From assembly GCA_034509925.1 (NCBI GenBank), contig CM067529.1:8373501-8437500 (forward strand): a DNA stretch of 64,000 nucleotides. Direction: 5' to 3'. The notes beneath the pieces are model-generated. The model saw only the letters and a list, made by a program, of their open reading frames with translations, was not told the origin of the DNA and did not search any database. The number at the start of each line of letters is the position of its first letter. Position 1 is the first letter of the stretch. This stretch comes from Hirudinaria manillensis (taxonomy: Eukaryota > Annelida > Clitellata > Hirudinida > Hirudinidae). Made by a program: the position numbers and the translations under genes. Shown here piece after piece: positions 10,161 through 23,600 of this stretch.

Positions 10161-13100
10161 TCAGAAAGTGTGAGCATTTCGACATATACCACAACCGAGG
10201 GCAAATTCTGTCCCTGTCGGAGGATGAGCAACAGACAGGGGGCACTGTCCACTTTCCAGTTGCTTAGTCTTTGGTCCGGCAGGACAGGGAGGTAGATCAC
10301 TAACAGGAATAGCAGTGATCCTCTGAAAGTCATCATGGCAGGCACTGCAGAAGTGCGTGGTACCAAAACAGAAAAACACAGCAACGGAGCAACAATAGCG
10401 ACACTTGTACTCCAGAAAATCCACCCCGTGCTTCGGACAAATTTGGGCCCTTGAAATGTCTGAACAAGCACCGCAAACTAATTCTGAAGCATCATATCCT
10501 TCAGCTGCCTGAGGTCCTCCGACTGCCTGATCTTCACAACGAACATCTCCACCAAAGTAAGCTTTGTCGCACTTTGAGCAAACGTAATAAGCATACCTGT
10601 GCATGGCGTAACCTGTAGGATCGTTGTAATACATCGATCCAGGAGTAACAATTAATTCGCTACAACTCAACCCTTCGTATTCTAAACGCATCAAAGCTTT
10701 ACGACGAACGTCTTCGAACCTATCCTTTATCGGTTTTAGAAGAGAATCCAGAGAGGGATGACAAATGGGAGTTTTGCAAATAGGGCACAGTGAAAATCCA
10801 AAAGTAATCCTGGGGCCTGTCCACTTCGAAACTAAAATTTTCTCACAACAATGCATATGGAATACATGGCCACATGCTAGCTGTATAGATGGTGCTCTAG
10901 AAAGTGTATCAGAAAAGCATATCATGCACATGTCATCTGCATCTTGTTTCAGCAACAAGTTCCTGACTTCTGGGATCTTACAACCACGCAGGCATGGCAG
11001 GCAACTCAATTCATCTTTAATCCCTCCACACAAATGGCCACAATTAAGTATTTTCGAGCAGGCTCTCTTGGCTAAGTCAAGACACTCAGGCGAGTTGCAC
11101 ACTTGAACTGGACCTTCACCACACAAGTCACTTGCAAAGAATATGCCGCAAAATCTGCACATCAAATTCGATCTCACATAAGACAGGCTATTAGAATGTT
11201 CATCTCGAAATTCCACAACTGCTTTCAAATTTCTCGAATCAGAAGACATCAGAACCCAGAACAGCTTGACTCGTCCACATCCTTCATGGCAATCAACCTT
11301 AATGGCATCCCTTTCCTCTCTGAAAATAAGTCGTTGATGGAGTTTGGTTTTCCTGCTCAGATGTAGAACTCTGTCACATTCAGCACAAAGATTTCCACAT
11401 ACCAAACATTTCATTGCTGCACTGGTATTGCCATCATCATGGTTGTCACAAGTAAAATTGTGCTGAGTAATGGAAGACAACGTTTCTGTGTTAGATGATA
11501 AAAGTTCCATGTGTTCCTCACCTAAAATGCAAAGTGATGCAAGAGTCAACCACAACGTGGGTGTTTTGATGCAAATGTCACATGCTCTGAACTCCTCTGG
11601 CAGTTGGGACAATGCCAAAATTGGTCTGGATAAGGCTTTCTTGGTAACAACTGCCCATTCTCCAGTTAATTTGCCATCAGAAATGTCTTTGAAGAGATTA
11701 ATTATCAATTCTGCCAACTGTCTCGATGAATAACCCTTATACCACCATTTTAGTGGCGGAATCTTTGAGCACACCATTTCTGAAAATGACGTAAAATCCG
11801 TAAGAGGTTGAGAATCGATGTTTGTCTTGCATCTTTTTATTTGCACTGATAAGCACTTCACTATGCAGATGAGAAAAACATCCATGATTCCAACACAATC
11901 CATGACATCTGTTTCATTAGTTATATCCTCCCAATCCTTTAGATTTTGTACCTCTGCAAAAGTCTTAGGTTTGATGTGCACCAAAAGGCGTCTCAAAAGT
12001 GATACAACCTGTCTTTGAACTCTAGGACTGGATGTATGAAGTAGTGTAAGGAGGTCCTCCAGCAGGCATAATTGTTGGGCCACAAATGCACAACCAACTG
12101 CTGATCCACTCAGAGCTAAAACAAGATTGAGTAGTTCAAAACAGTAATTATCAGAAAGTTCATTAATTTTTGATAGTTCCCAGGTGTCTCGAACTCTTAT
12201 GGTCTCTTTTCTAATTGCTTGAAGAATATGAGCACACACTTGCTTCTGCATGTTGGTGAGCTTGTGTTGACTGAACAATATGCCAACCACATGTTCCATT
12301 TTGCCAGTGACATACTTATCATCGTTTTCTTCCGATGAAATGAGAGATTTGAAAACTTGTGTCGTTAGCAATTTGAAAACCCTAAGAGTTTCTGTTTCAC
12401 AATTCAAACATTGCAGTTCATAAGAATCAAAGCCATGAATATCACCAGCAACAACACTCTCAACATGTCCAAGAAGCTTAACTTGGCGAATTCTGAGACT
12501 GCAATCTGGACCCTTTAGGACAAGTTTGATGCAGTTTCTATCTCTCTCATTCAACCAAATATTTATCCATCCAACAAACCTAAAATCAACTTCTTGCTGG
12601 AAATCCATTTGAACTTCATCTTGGTTTAATCCTGAACTAACAGAGACAGTAGAAACTTTGTTCCCATGGTCTTTGACATTGTCCACATAAACACAAACTA
12701 ACTTTGGCCAGCACTTATCAATGAAACTAAAAGTAAGTGTCTTTATCTTGTTCCTGTCATCATCTCCACTTTCCCAGAATGTTTCAGTACTGCAGTCAGT
12801 GATACTTGACAGCATCTGCCTATGTGTTGAAGAATTTATTTCCATAAGATGTGTCAACTCTTTCAAAGTTTCAACCAAAACAAATGATTCCATTTGACCC
12901 AGTTCCACGAAGGTCGAAATTTGTTCAGATTCAGAAAGTATTTTACTAATGCTTTTGAAAATATCACTCTGATGTAGAAATTCATGATCACTTGGCTTGA
13001 AACTCAAAGACCAGCATCTGACTGCCATCTGCTGCACTGAAGTTCCTCTAGGTAGGAACATCATGACATCTGATAAACTCTGTAGAAAAGTGTGAAAGCA

Positions 13101-14649
13101 AAAAGTAACCACATCTGATAGACCCTCAGCCAATGGGATGTCATCAAGTGGATGCCTGCAAGTAACTTCAGTATCTGATTCAAAATCTGATTGGCCTCCT
13201 TTGTTGAGATTATCTGGATGCTGGCCCAACTTCATCTCATGTGGTGGTAACATCAATGAAGAAACAAAATGCCATAGAAGATCATGCAAGCAACTTCGCA
13301 TGGTTACTTTCCTAAGGAGCCAATTGAAGGCCTGGAGAGCATAAATCCTACAGGTAGCTTTGCAAAGAGCTAGCTTCATGCCAACAACCAGGTGCTCCAA
13401 ATCATGTGATTGGATGCAAAACTTCATAAAAGGCTGCTCCAGAATGTATTCAAAGAAAGGCTTATTATTTGAATTCATCCACTTATTCATTAACTGTATC
13501 ATAGAAGCTAATTGGAAAGATGGATGGTTGAGAAGAGAAAGCCCTTTGGAATTTTTGCTGACATCCTTTAAAAATGAAGATCCATTTTTTATTAAATTTT
13601 GCTTTCCATTTGCTTCACTTCCCAGAGCAGGCCCCATTTCTGAAATGCTTCTGTGGAAAGGGAATTGGAAATCACTGGGATACTCAACATCTGATCCTCT
13701 CATAAAACTCAGATTGTAATGTGTGGCAGATGCATGAGAGGCATCAAACTTGTAACCTTCATATATTGACCTTGGCCTTTGACTTACATTGCCTCTTTCA
13801 TAAGTTTTGTCACAGGAATTTGTTGAATCTAGATGGTCTATTCGGATGGAATTATTATCAATTCCACACAAATCAAGGAAGGTAAAGGGCATTTGGGAAG
13901 ATGAGCACCTAAAAATACTCTCATCACTGTCTGGTACCTTAAACTCTGACTTTATACTGGATTCAAAGAAATTCAAGTCAAGGATAAACATGGCATTGCT
14001 CTTAAGCATATTAAAGATTTGTGATAAGCAAAATGATGAGGAATTCTTTAAATTGAATGTTTTACTGGAATTTCTGTTTCTTTCAACTTCGAAACGATTT
14101 AAATCATTCCACTTGGAGCGGTAATATTCCCTACAAGAAGGACACATCAAGTACCACGTGCTAGTTTGGTTTCCACCATCTCCACAATTCCCTGCCCATC
14201 CATCACAATAAACCCCTTCACTGTTGTAACCCTGGCCTCCTGCATCTTTTCCACAACCTGGATGGAACTGTCTCATGTGATATGTGATCGGAGATGTAGA
14301 AGAAATGTTACATAAGTCACAGACAACATCGGTTTTTGATGATTTAAGGTTAGATCCCTGAAGAGAATCGCTTTCCACCCAACTGAGGTTCTCGTTATCA
14401 TATTTCTTTGAGGTAAAGCTTTCTGAGTCTTTGCCCCCCCTGTTAAGCACAAAGCTTTCCTCAATAGCCTTCATTGTTGCTACATTCAGCTGGTCCCAGA
14501 AAAAAACGAGATGTTCAAGAGTTGATAGCTTTGGAATGTGAGGCTTGTTTTGGTTAAGAGGCTCATTAAATGCAAAATTAATTTCAGGAGAAACATTGGA
14601 TTTCTTGAAGTTATTGAACGGATTATTCATTCCACCACAGTTCTGTGGT
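10161..14649 (-). CDS. MYCBP2: MYCBP2 terminal exon: DOC, B-box-like, RING and TC domains in one 1,490-codon exon
   Basis: One uninterrupted exon carries the C-terminal third of the ligase; the acceptor is at 14650-14651. In order it encodes [16 protein letters not shown] helix sequence, the zinc segment [13 protein letters not shown] with [23 protein letters not shown], an [12 protein letters not shown] region, and the DOC/APC10 signature [17 protein letters not shown] with ELKGP-type [19 protein letters not shown]. Next are a B-box-like site ([21 protein letters not shown]), a CRFCG/CGHLCGG cysteine region, the RING ([26 protein letters not shown]) and the TC domain ([53 protein letters not shown]). 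The TC cysteines relay ubiquitin to threonine in the characterised human enzyme (family knowledge), and the motifs needed are all present. Many animals split this region among numerous exons, so fusion into a single exon suggests intron loss. Confidence 0.95.
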
Positions 14650-17600
14650 CTGAAATAACAAACAGAGAAAACATTTCATTTATCAAGTCCATTTCTTAAA
14701 TAAATGCAAATTTACTGATTTGACTCTTGATCAATTCTTAAGCTTGAGAAATGTTGACTGCTTTTATTAAGAGCATTGAAACCAAGAGAATCTTTGGCAT
14801 AGGTAGGATGAAACTTTAGGAAGGAAGCACAGGCCATGGCATCTTGAACAATATCTTTGTGCCACAAGAAGGCAGCAAACATGGCCCTCAAACATTCTGC
14901 AAGCGAGGGAGACATAACTTTGCTTGTGAGAGCCTTTGTATGATTTGGTACAGGTGCTGGTAGTTCTGCAGAACCCAAAGAAACTTTTCCCTTGTCATGG
15001 TTAATCTTTAATTTCTGTTTCCTCACAAACTTTCTAAAATATTGGATATCCATCTCATTTTAAAATAGTGTGAAATTGAATGGCTGCTGTGAAACTAACT
15101 TGTTGTGGTCTCTTGGTGTATACACTGAGAAGCTCTTTGTGTCTGTGTTGCTGATAGGCAAAGAGGAAGACCTCAATTTCTTGTGGAGGTTACTGGCTCT
15201 TGGTGGACTACAGCTTGTGCTGCGTGAGTGACTGAGAAAATTTTAAGAATATTTTTTTTAATTTATTAAGAAAAATTTTATTAATTAATCATTGTAATAT
15301 AATATGAAGTATGATCTTTCTGCTGAGTATTGCATAAAGTAAATAATTTAAAATTACAATTTACAATGGGTTAATTGATCTCTTTAACAATAAGTGGGCA
15401 ATATCAAAAAGGTATCAATAATCTCACATTTATTACTGTTACATTTATTGATTCCTCTTAGAATAAGCAACTTACTTCTCTGCAGAGACTTTGATGACTT
15501 TCTTCAAAAGGATATTAACTTTTGAGGTGGCTTCGATGACTTGTCTATCATTCAGATTTGAATCACATTGCAGGCTGCAGTCATCTGAGATTTTGAAACC
15601 AACTTCTGATTGATTATCATGTTATTATAGATGAAATTGCTTTATAGATTTAGACAAAAAATATTTAACTTTCACAAAAAGAACATAATAATTATGCCTG
15701 AAGCCCTAGAGTTAAGAGTCTTGATAGGAGTCTTTTTTGGGGTGGCTGGAGGAGTGATTCCATTGCCATTTATCTGACTCTCACCTATGCAAATAACATG
15801 AATTTGTTTGAAAATGCAAGAATGTTCAATAAATAACTTATTGTGATAACCATTTGTCTTTCTGCTATTGAAATTGTCCTCAGAGTTCTCATCATCTCTC
15901 ATGTTTGTGTTGCTGATGAACTGGTTGCAATCATTTCCTAAATCATATTGTCAAAAATGTTTAGAATTATTTAAATATAAAAGTAAATTACCTGATTTAA
16001 ATTAAAACTAGCAAAAAATTATGTAGAATATTAAACTTATCAAAGCATTGGTATGGAATATTAAACTTCAAATCCACAGAATTTTAAATGAGAGTTTATA
16101 ACATAATATTTGCGAAACACACAATATCAAAACCTTCATAAAGCCACCAAATTTATAAGAAAAAAATACTTGTGCATTTGGGATTCCTTTTGAAACAAGT
16201 GAAAAAAATATCTCCAACACAAGACTCTGCTAAGCACCATGCCTCCTCAGACTGATCAAAGCAATAGTTTTCCCTGCTCTTGTCATTCAGTTCAAGCCAC
16301 ACCCCTTCATTAGTTTTCTTCTGAAATTTTTTCCACATTTCTTTTGCTAAAACTTTTGTTTGTATTAAAAATAAAAGGAAACAAAAAGTGGCAACATTTC
16401 ATAAAAATCTTGATGTCTTAATTTTTCAAGTCTCTCCAATTCACATTTCCAAAATGTTGAAAATGCAAATGAAATGTTTATAACCTTTAAGATTTAAAAC
16501 TCTTGGCAGGTAAAAGATCTCTTAAAACATTAAAGACATTTTTGTCAAAGTGTATAGTCATGCTATTTATTTTTAAAAAAACATATACTAATACCAAGTG
16601 ATGAATTTAATTTGATTGTGCGATTAAAAACACATTTAGTAAGTGTTGAAAATAAAAGAGGCATAGCAATATATCATTATCAAAATGGACTATTTCAAAT
16701 TCCTTAGCATAGGGACCAACAAACAAACTCCAGCCTTTAGAACAAATGTGAGCTAATAGGTCTGACACCTCCCTAATTATTTATTATCACATCCAGCCTA
16801 GCTGCAGCAACTCCCCTCCCCTAGTTGACTTATAGTCCAGCCTAGCATGCCTGGTGGGACACTGAGACATCCTAATAGCAAAACACCTTGCCAACCCCTG
16901 CTTTAGAAGATCAGGTTTGAACATCCCCATTCTAAAGAGTTAACAATTGAAGACTTAAATAAATCAATAAAACACTTTGATTGATTCATTCAACAGTAGC
17001 TAAAACCACAAACTTCTCTGACAGCCAATATTTGACCTCCTTGTGAAATTTTGCCAACCAATGATGAATCAGATTTGGGTGAACTGAGCACTTTGTGTCC
17101 TAATGGTCCACACTTTGATGCAACAAAAGTAGTTGGATAATCTGAAGAGAAGAACTATGCACTATAAACCCTCTGATGTGCAAGGGTTTCAAATAACATT
17201 TTCAAATGGGTTCAAATGCTCATGTTTACCATCTTTAATTTTTAATAGTTCATTGATTAAACCTTTATTGTTCTGGAAATGACTCTCTTTTAAGTGCTTT
17301 TTTTGAAATATTTTAAATGTTGTGAAGTTATTGCAAATGTTCTCCTTATTTTGCTCCTTATCTTGCAGTGGGAAGAGGAATGTCTTTCTGAGATGTTGGT
17401 GGTATTGGAGAGTCCAACCTTCATTTACACCAGTGTATGGAAGGTGACATTTACGCATGGTTTCAGGAGAGAGCTTTAGCCATGTTCCATCATCATTTTG
17501 TAGCTGAAGCATTTAAATTTTTGAAAAATAATAATAAAGAACATGAAAACATTTTTTAATTAGTGTATGATAAAGTGAAAAATTATGCCCTGATAATTTG

Positions 17601-20600
17601 GTAAGATTCATCTCTAAATATGCAAGGTAGTTAAGCAAGTGAAATCAAATCTCCAAGTGAAATTACTGTGAAATTGCATATAAAAATTCTGCCTTTCATG
17701 AATAAATGATTGCTTTGATGAGAGAGAAAAGTTACTTGATTTGTAAATGAAATGACTGCATTGTTTTCCAAGATTCCGATTTGTTCACTCTGCAATGACG
17801 GATGCAATCTGATTCTCAGACCTGCACTCTGTTTGCAAAGGAATTGACGGGACTGCTGATTGAAAATAATAATCCGTGATGAAAACCACTAATGAAAAAA
17901 TGTCAAACACTACTTCAACAAACAAACCTTGCAAGACTTTATGTCTGAATGTTTCATGATATTACTGAGTTGAGGGAAGTTACCATGAGGAGCATCTTTG
18001 ACAAAAATTTTCAGTGGTTCACCTGAGTTAACATAAAAAGTTGTTGCAGTTATTAAAAATGGTGAATGATATTTTTTATTACCAATCCTGATGCCATCAA
18101 CAGTAACTAGGATGTCATAGAAGCCTGATGAATTAGGTGTCCAAGAAGCTGTGTAGGATCCATCTAGTTCATTCTTGATTGACATGTTCTCACTTGGTTT
18201 CATTATCAATGATGTTGAAAACCTCAGTTCTTCAAATGAGTACAACTCATAATCCTTTGTGCAAAAAGAAAATAGCAATATCTGAATTCTACAGAATATT
18301 TATGATGACCAGCATTTCACTCGACAAAGCACATACATTTAAATAAGTGTACATGATGTCATACATCACTATTAAGTTAATAAAACTGACCTTCATCATT
18401 GTGATGGAATGATAAACTTCTTTCTTATCCTTCATAGAAGGATTGTATGATGTTTCCAGTTTGGGTGGGGGATGACCTCCAAAACAGGGTGAGCCTGTGT
18501 TGGCGACTGAGTAATTCAACTTATGTTCAGAAGTGCTCTTCAATATGAGAATAGCTTTTGCATCAAGCTAAATAATAACAAAAATCATGATGGAACTCAG
18601 AAAAATCTTGGAGAATTACAGAGATTATTAAGGTAATAACTTTGAGGTTGGCAAGATCAGCAGGACATCCATATTGGTCCTTGGCTTGTATAAATATCAA
18701 GCAGGGCCAACCACAAAACAAATCTTTCTTTGCACATGCCACTTTGCAATTCTTTGGCTCTAAGTAGGGCTCAGGTTGCAGCCAACTGTTAAGAGTTTCT
18801 AATCTATTTTCACATCTCACATTTATATTTATATCTAGAATATCAATTAATTGTCATATAAGGATTGTTGTCAATTGCTGTTTTTGTACTTCATGGTTTA
18901 AGCAAATTTTTGCAGTTATGTGTGATACACTGTTTTATAAATTATACTGTTGGATTTTAAATGAGCCTTTTGGACAAACCTGAATATTTAAGTTTAATGT
19001 TGGGTTAGCTTGTAATCTGTTCAATTTGTCCCATATAAACACCCTCTACCTTATGCTCAGTTCATAAAGTAACCAAACAAGCAGAGCATTCAAACTTAAT
19101 GTTGAATGAACAGTATGTGGTCTCATTGACTGACTGGAAAGAAAATTACTCATAGAATAAGTGAGGACATGGAGAGATGCATGATGAAGTTTGTTTCAGA
19201 AGCCATTAAAAAGAGCACTCACTAGTAATCAAATAAATTAAATTTATACCAGACCCAATATGAGCATCCATGTTCTAAACTATACTGTGAAAGCTGTGGT
19301 TTTCTCATTGTGTATCCATGCATTACTTATGATAAAAACACCTTAATAACAAATTTTGGCATTAATACTTTTTGATGAAAAGGTCACAGAGCATACCTTT
19401 AGACAAAGGTATACCTTTAGTATATTATACACTTATATATTCTTATTTATCATATTGTCAAAACATCTATTAATAACTCCAGGATTAAAATCTCTTCATA
19501 TTTCACAAAAGTGGTCCATCAGCAACTCCTTAATATTCCCTTCTTGCCATCTTCCAAGTCATCCTTTCATGAAAATTCTATTTTAAATATTTATCAAATC
19601 AATAATTTTCTGACTTGATGTTTAAGTATGCCAATGGTTTACTTTCAGAGAATATCTCTTTGGGCTGCTTCCTTTTCCTTTTTCCTTGATTTTTGCATAT
19701 GGATACATTTAGAATTAATAATATGATGTGTGCCATTAATAGGATAAGCTTTCCAACAAGCTAATCATAATCATAACCCTAAGGGCCTCAACAAAAGATC
19801 CACAGAAACTGGTTGAAATGTCAAATGTGGATTTCCAGAAGCCTTTGGGCACATGATCAAAAATAAATGCAGAAAGATTTGTTTGATGATTGAGATGATG
19901 AGATTGATCAACAATTTTGAGACATACTTAAGGCTTCGCCACAAGAAAAGAATAAAAACCTGTAAGGTCTTTGCAACCCTGCTTGCAATTTTTGTTGTAA
20001 TTTGTTAATTTGTCATTCTATAGCTTGACCATCTCAACCCATGACTAGGAAAGATATTTGGTTTGGATTGGATTGGTTTTATAAGTGTTGTTTTATGGTT
20101 GAGGAAACAAATAGTTTATAAAGAATTAATGCTTCACTTCCTCACCATTTCTAATGTTTTCAATTTTCATTTCACTTGAAAATTTGCTTTAACCTACATA
20201 CATTCATATGATGATATGTTATAGCATTCATTATTTATTAACTTGATCAATGACATCATGGTAACTGAATTCAAATAAAAAAAAATTCCACCAACATTGC
20301 AAATCTTCCACCACTAGTACCAGGATTTTTCTGAATGAAATCAATAAGAAATTTCTTCTGATGGGAGGTATTGTCAATGGGAAGCCTGCCGTCAAGAGCC
20401 TCATGTATCGTTGGAAGATAAAGAAGTGGAAAGCTCTTGATGAGCAGAGATGAATGCAATTTGTATATCTGCAGCATATTCAAATTTTATTTAGTCTAGC
20501 AAAATTTAAGAATTTCAAGTAAAATTCAAAATTAAACATTAAAAAAGTAATAGAGATTTGTTAAGCACAAAAAAAAATAATTTGATCCAAACTGAAGTAT

Positions 20601-23600
20601 TTCTTCATCAAAGCAGCTGACAAACATTTGTTTTGTAAAGAATTTAAAAAATCTCACTTAAAACAAATTAATGCTTCAAAACTATAAATGCGACCCACTT
20701 CATTAGCAACATTTTCAATGATTAGAGTTTCCTTCTCAGGTTCTTTGCCTGCAATGTGATTTAAAAACATTACAAGGGAGCCCATTGTAAAACACGAGGA
20801 ATATGGAACTAACAAAATGAAAAGAGAACTTCCTTCTTCAAAAGCATCTCAGCACAATTTGCTGCAAGCTTTACAAGTTCCTCTTCCAACACTACTAATC
20901 CCTGCAATCCGAACTTCATTCGCAACCTTTCTCATCATTATTGAAATTTTTCTTAATTTTACAAATTTCATAGACAAATCTAATTTAAAAGTTAAGGAGT
21001 TAATCCTTAACACCAACAATATTAGTTTAAAACTGTCCTTATTTATTAATAAAACAATTGTTTTCCAAATTTACTCATTAAATTAACCTTGTCCGTTTCA
21101 GAAGATCCTGGAAAACCTGAAATCTGACATTTGAATCCAAATGAAATATTTTTCTCCTCTTTCTGATTGCAAGAAGATGAATGCAATGAGAGACTTAACT
21201 CATTCCCTAAACAAATAAAAACTTTAAGAGATATCCATCAAACAATGAATGCATCAGGAAATCTCACCAGGTAATAGGAGAGCCATAACAGGCCATCCAT
21301 TCTGACCACCCATCTTTTTATAAACAGGTATCCACCCTAAGTACTTTTCACATTTTGAGAAGGTACTGTTATCAGTATTCTCTGGTAAAAAATTGGTCTG
21401 GTTTGAATGTAGAAGTGAATCCACATGTACTGAATGTGGAAGATAAATCTGGAGGTAGTCTTCAGGCTGTGATGTGCAGCACTGAGGATCAAATTCAATT
21501 GACATCCACTGAATCTCATCTGGAAACTTGACCTTTGTAGAGTCAATATTTGTTTTCCATTGAAAATGAATAAATAATTATTAAACCAATTACAATAATT
21601 AAATAAACCAATTTCATTATTTAATTACAATTAGAACTAGGCACAGAGGCTAACATGGTGTGTAGAAACGGTCGCAGGTTTGTATGGATGTTCACTTTCC
21701 ACAGATACAATATTTTCATAATTTTGTAATTTCTTAGGTTGACCAAAGATTTGTTGCAATTTTGTAACATGAGACAAAAGAATACTCAATTTTGACAAAA
21801 TTTCAACACAATTCTGAAAATATAAATGTCAATAGAAATCAAATTAAAATGCAGTAGAATTCAGTAGAATTTTTATGAAAATGTATTACATGGAGATCAT
21901 GGACTAAATAAGTCACAATACTTGAACACATCAGAGGAATGAGGCTATGCACAAGATGGGAACGACTTAATTCTTCTACCATTCCTGCATCTAATTAATT
22001 ACCAAAATGTCATAAAAATAGAAATTTATTTGGAACCAGAATAAGCTAATCATCCAAAATTGATGAGGAACCCTAACCTAAACTTTGTTGCACATGAGTC
22101 ATAACTTGAATAGTGGCTTTGAATATTTCAAGAACCACAAACATGAGGTTTTGTCGGGCCTCTTGCTCCTGCATGGCTTTGTTGCTCTCTGATATCAAGT
22201 CATTGTTCTGGTGAGTGCTGATTAATATTCAAGAAGATTATTAAGTTCCAAATATATCCAATGCATCTAAATATTTCTTTAAGCAACACCTTTGATAGAG
22301 AATGATTGGTAGCTGTCCTCTGATATTATTAGTTCCATTGATGCTCAGGGAACATGAAGTGAAAGTGAATGTTGTACCATCAGGACCAACGACCTTACTC
22401 AGGCCATCATCACCATTCCTTGTTCTATTGCAATAATTTCTTAGTCTCAAGGCATACTTGATGTTCTCCTAGAGTCATTGTTTTAAGGTTTGAATTGTTT
22501 GAATAATAAGCAAGTGAAAACCAATAAAAGCCAAACTCAATATAAGTAATAAACTTAATGAAAAGATTGTAAATGAAAAAGAATTATAATTACCTCTGCC
22601 AATACAGGTTTGTTGAACCTGACTTGAACAACATCATTGATGCAGTCATCTATATCATAAGATCCCTTTACAAGTTCAATGCAACCCCAATGTACATCTG
22701 ATGAATCGCTAGGTTTACCAAAGCTGTGCTAGATATCATATGCAAACATAAGATCTTAGAATTATGAAATATAACTATATTCTCAGAAGAAATGATCAAA
22801 TAATCACATCTGCGAGAATCTCCACTTCAAAGGTAGATGTCCCTTCCCCTCCAACATAGAATCCCACTCCAACAATGAGAATCCCTGGTTTATCAACAGA
22901 AAAACAGACTGCATCAGGACTTCCATTTCCTGAGTTCCAGAAAACCCCTTGGCTGATTCTGGAAAACCGACTTGGGGTTATAAGAATTGGTCTCTCCTGA
23001 GACTGTTGAGAAATCTTCGAAGGAAAATAGTGTAACAAATTAATTTTAAATGCTGATAGATATAACAATTTCTCATGATCATGAAAATATCAAAAACTTA
23101 CATCTGCATTGCTCAAAAATATTAATATGATCAAGACTTAACAAACATAACACTAACCTTGGAGCAAATTGATGAGGATATCAATTGAAAAATGAGGACA
23201 GACATTAGGGAAGATGAATTTTTTATGAGTTGAGGATCATAAGAAGACTGCTGCAAACAAATTACATAAATTGGTGCACTTTATAAACTCACTAGGAATC
23301 ACAGGAAATTATCTTTGAAAGCAAGAACCTTTTCTGATGTTTCCAAAAATTGATGGGTTGAGATTTCAATGAGTTTCTTTACAAGCTCATTGAAAGTTAA
23401 CCTTTCAGTATTAGATGAGAGCTTGATAATCATTTGGCTGACAAGGATGGGGCAGTTCATTTTACTTTCCTCAAAAGTAAAAGCTTCATGGAGGCGTTTC
23501 GGGCAGATTGCAAAAATTGTAGATAAATTGATGGAGGAATGGCACAAGGCTTCAAAAACACAAGATAGCAGTTTGCCTATTCCGACTTTATTCTCTTTTG

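Noticed and set aside
10765..14124. Several plus-strand frames of 60-119 codons opposite the MYCBP2 last exon
   Set aside because: They are antisense shadows of a strongly coding exon with family-level conservation on the minus strand.
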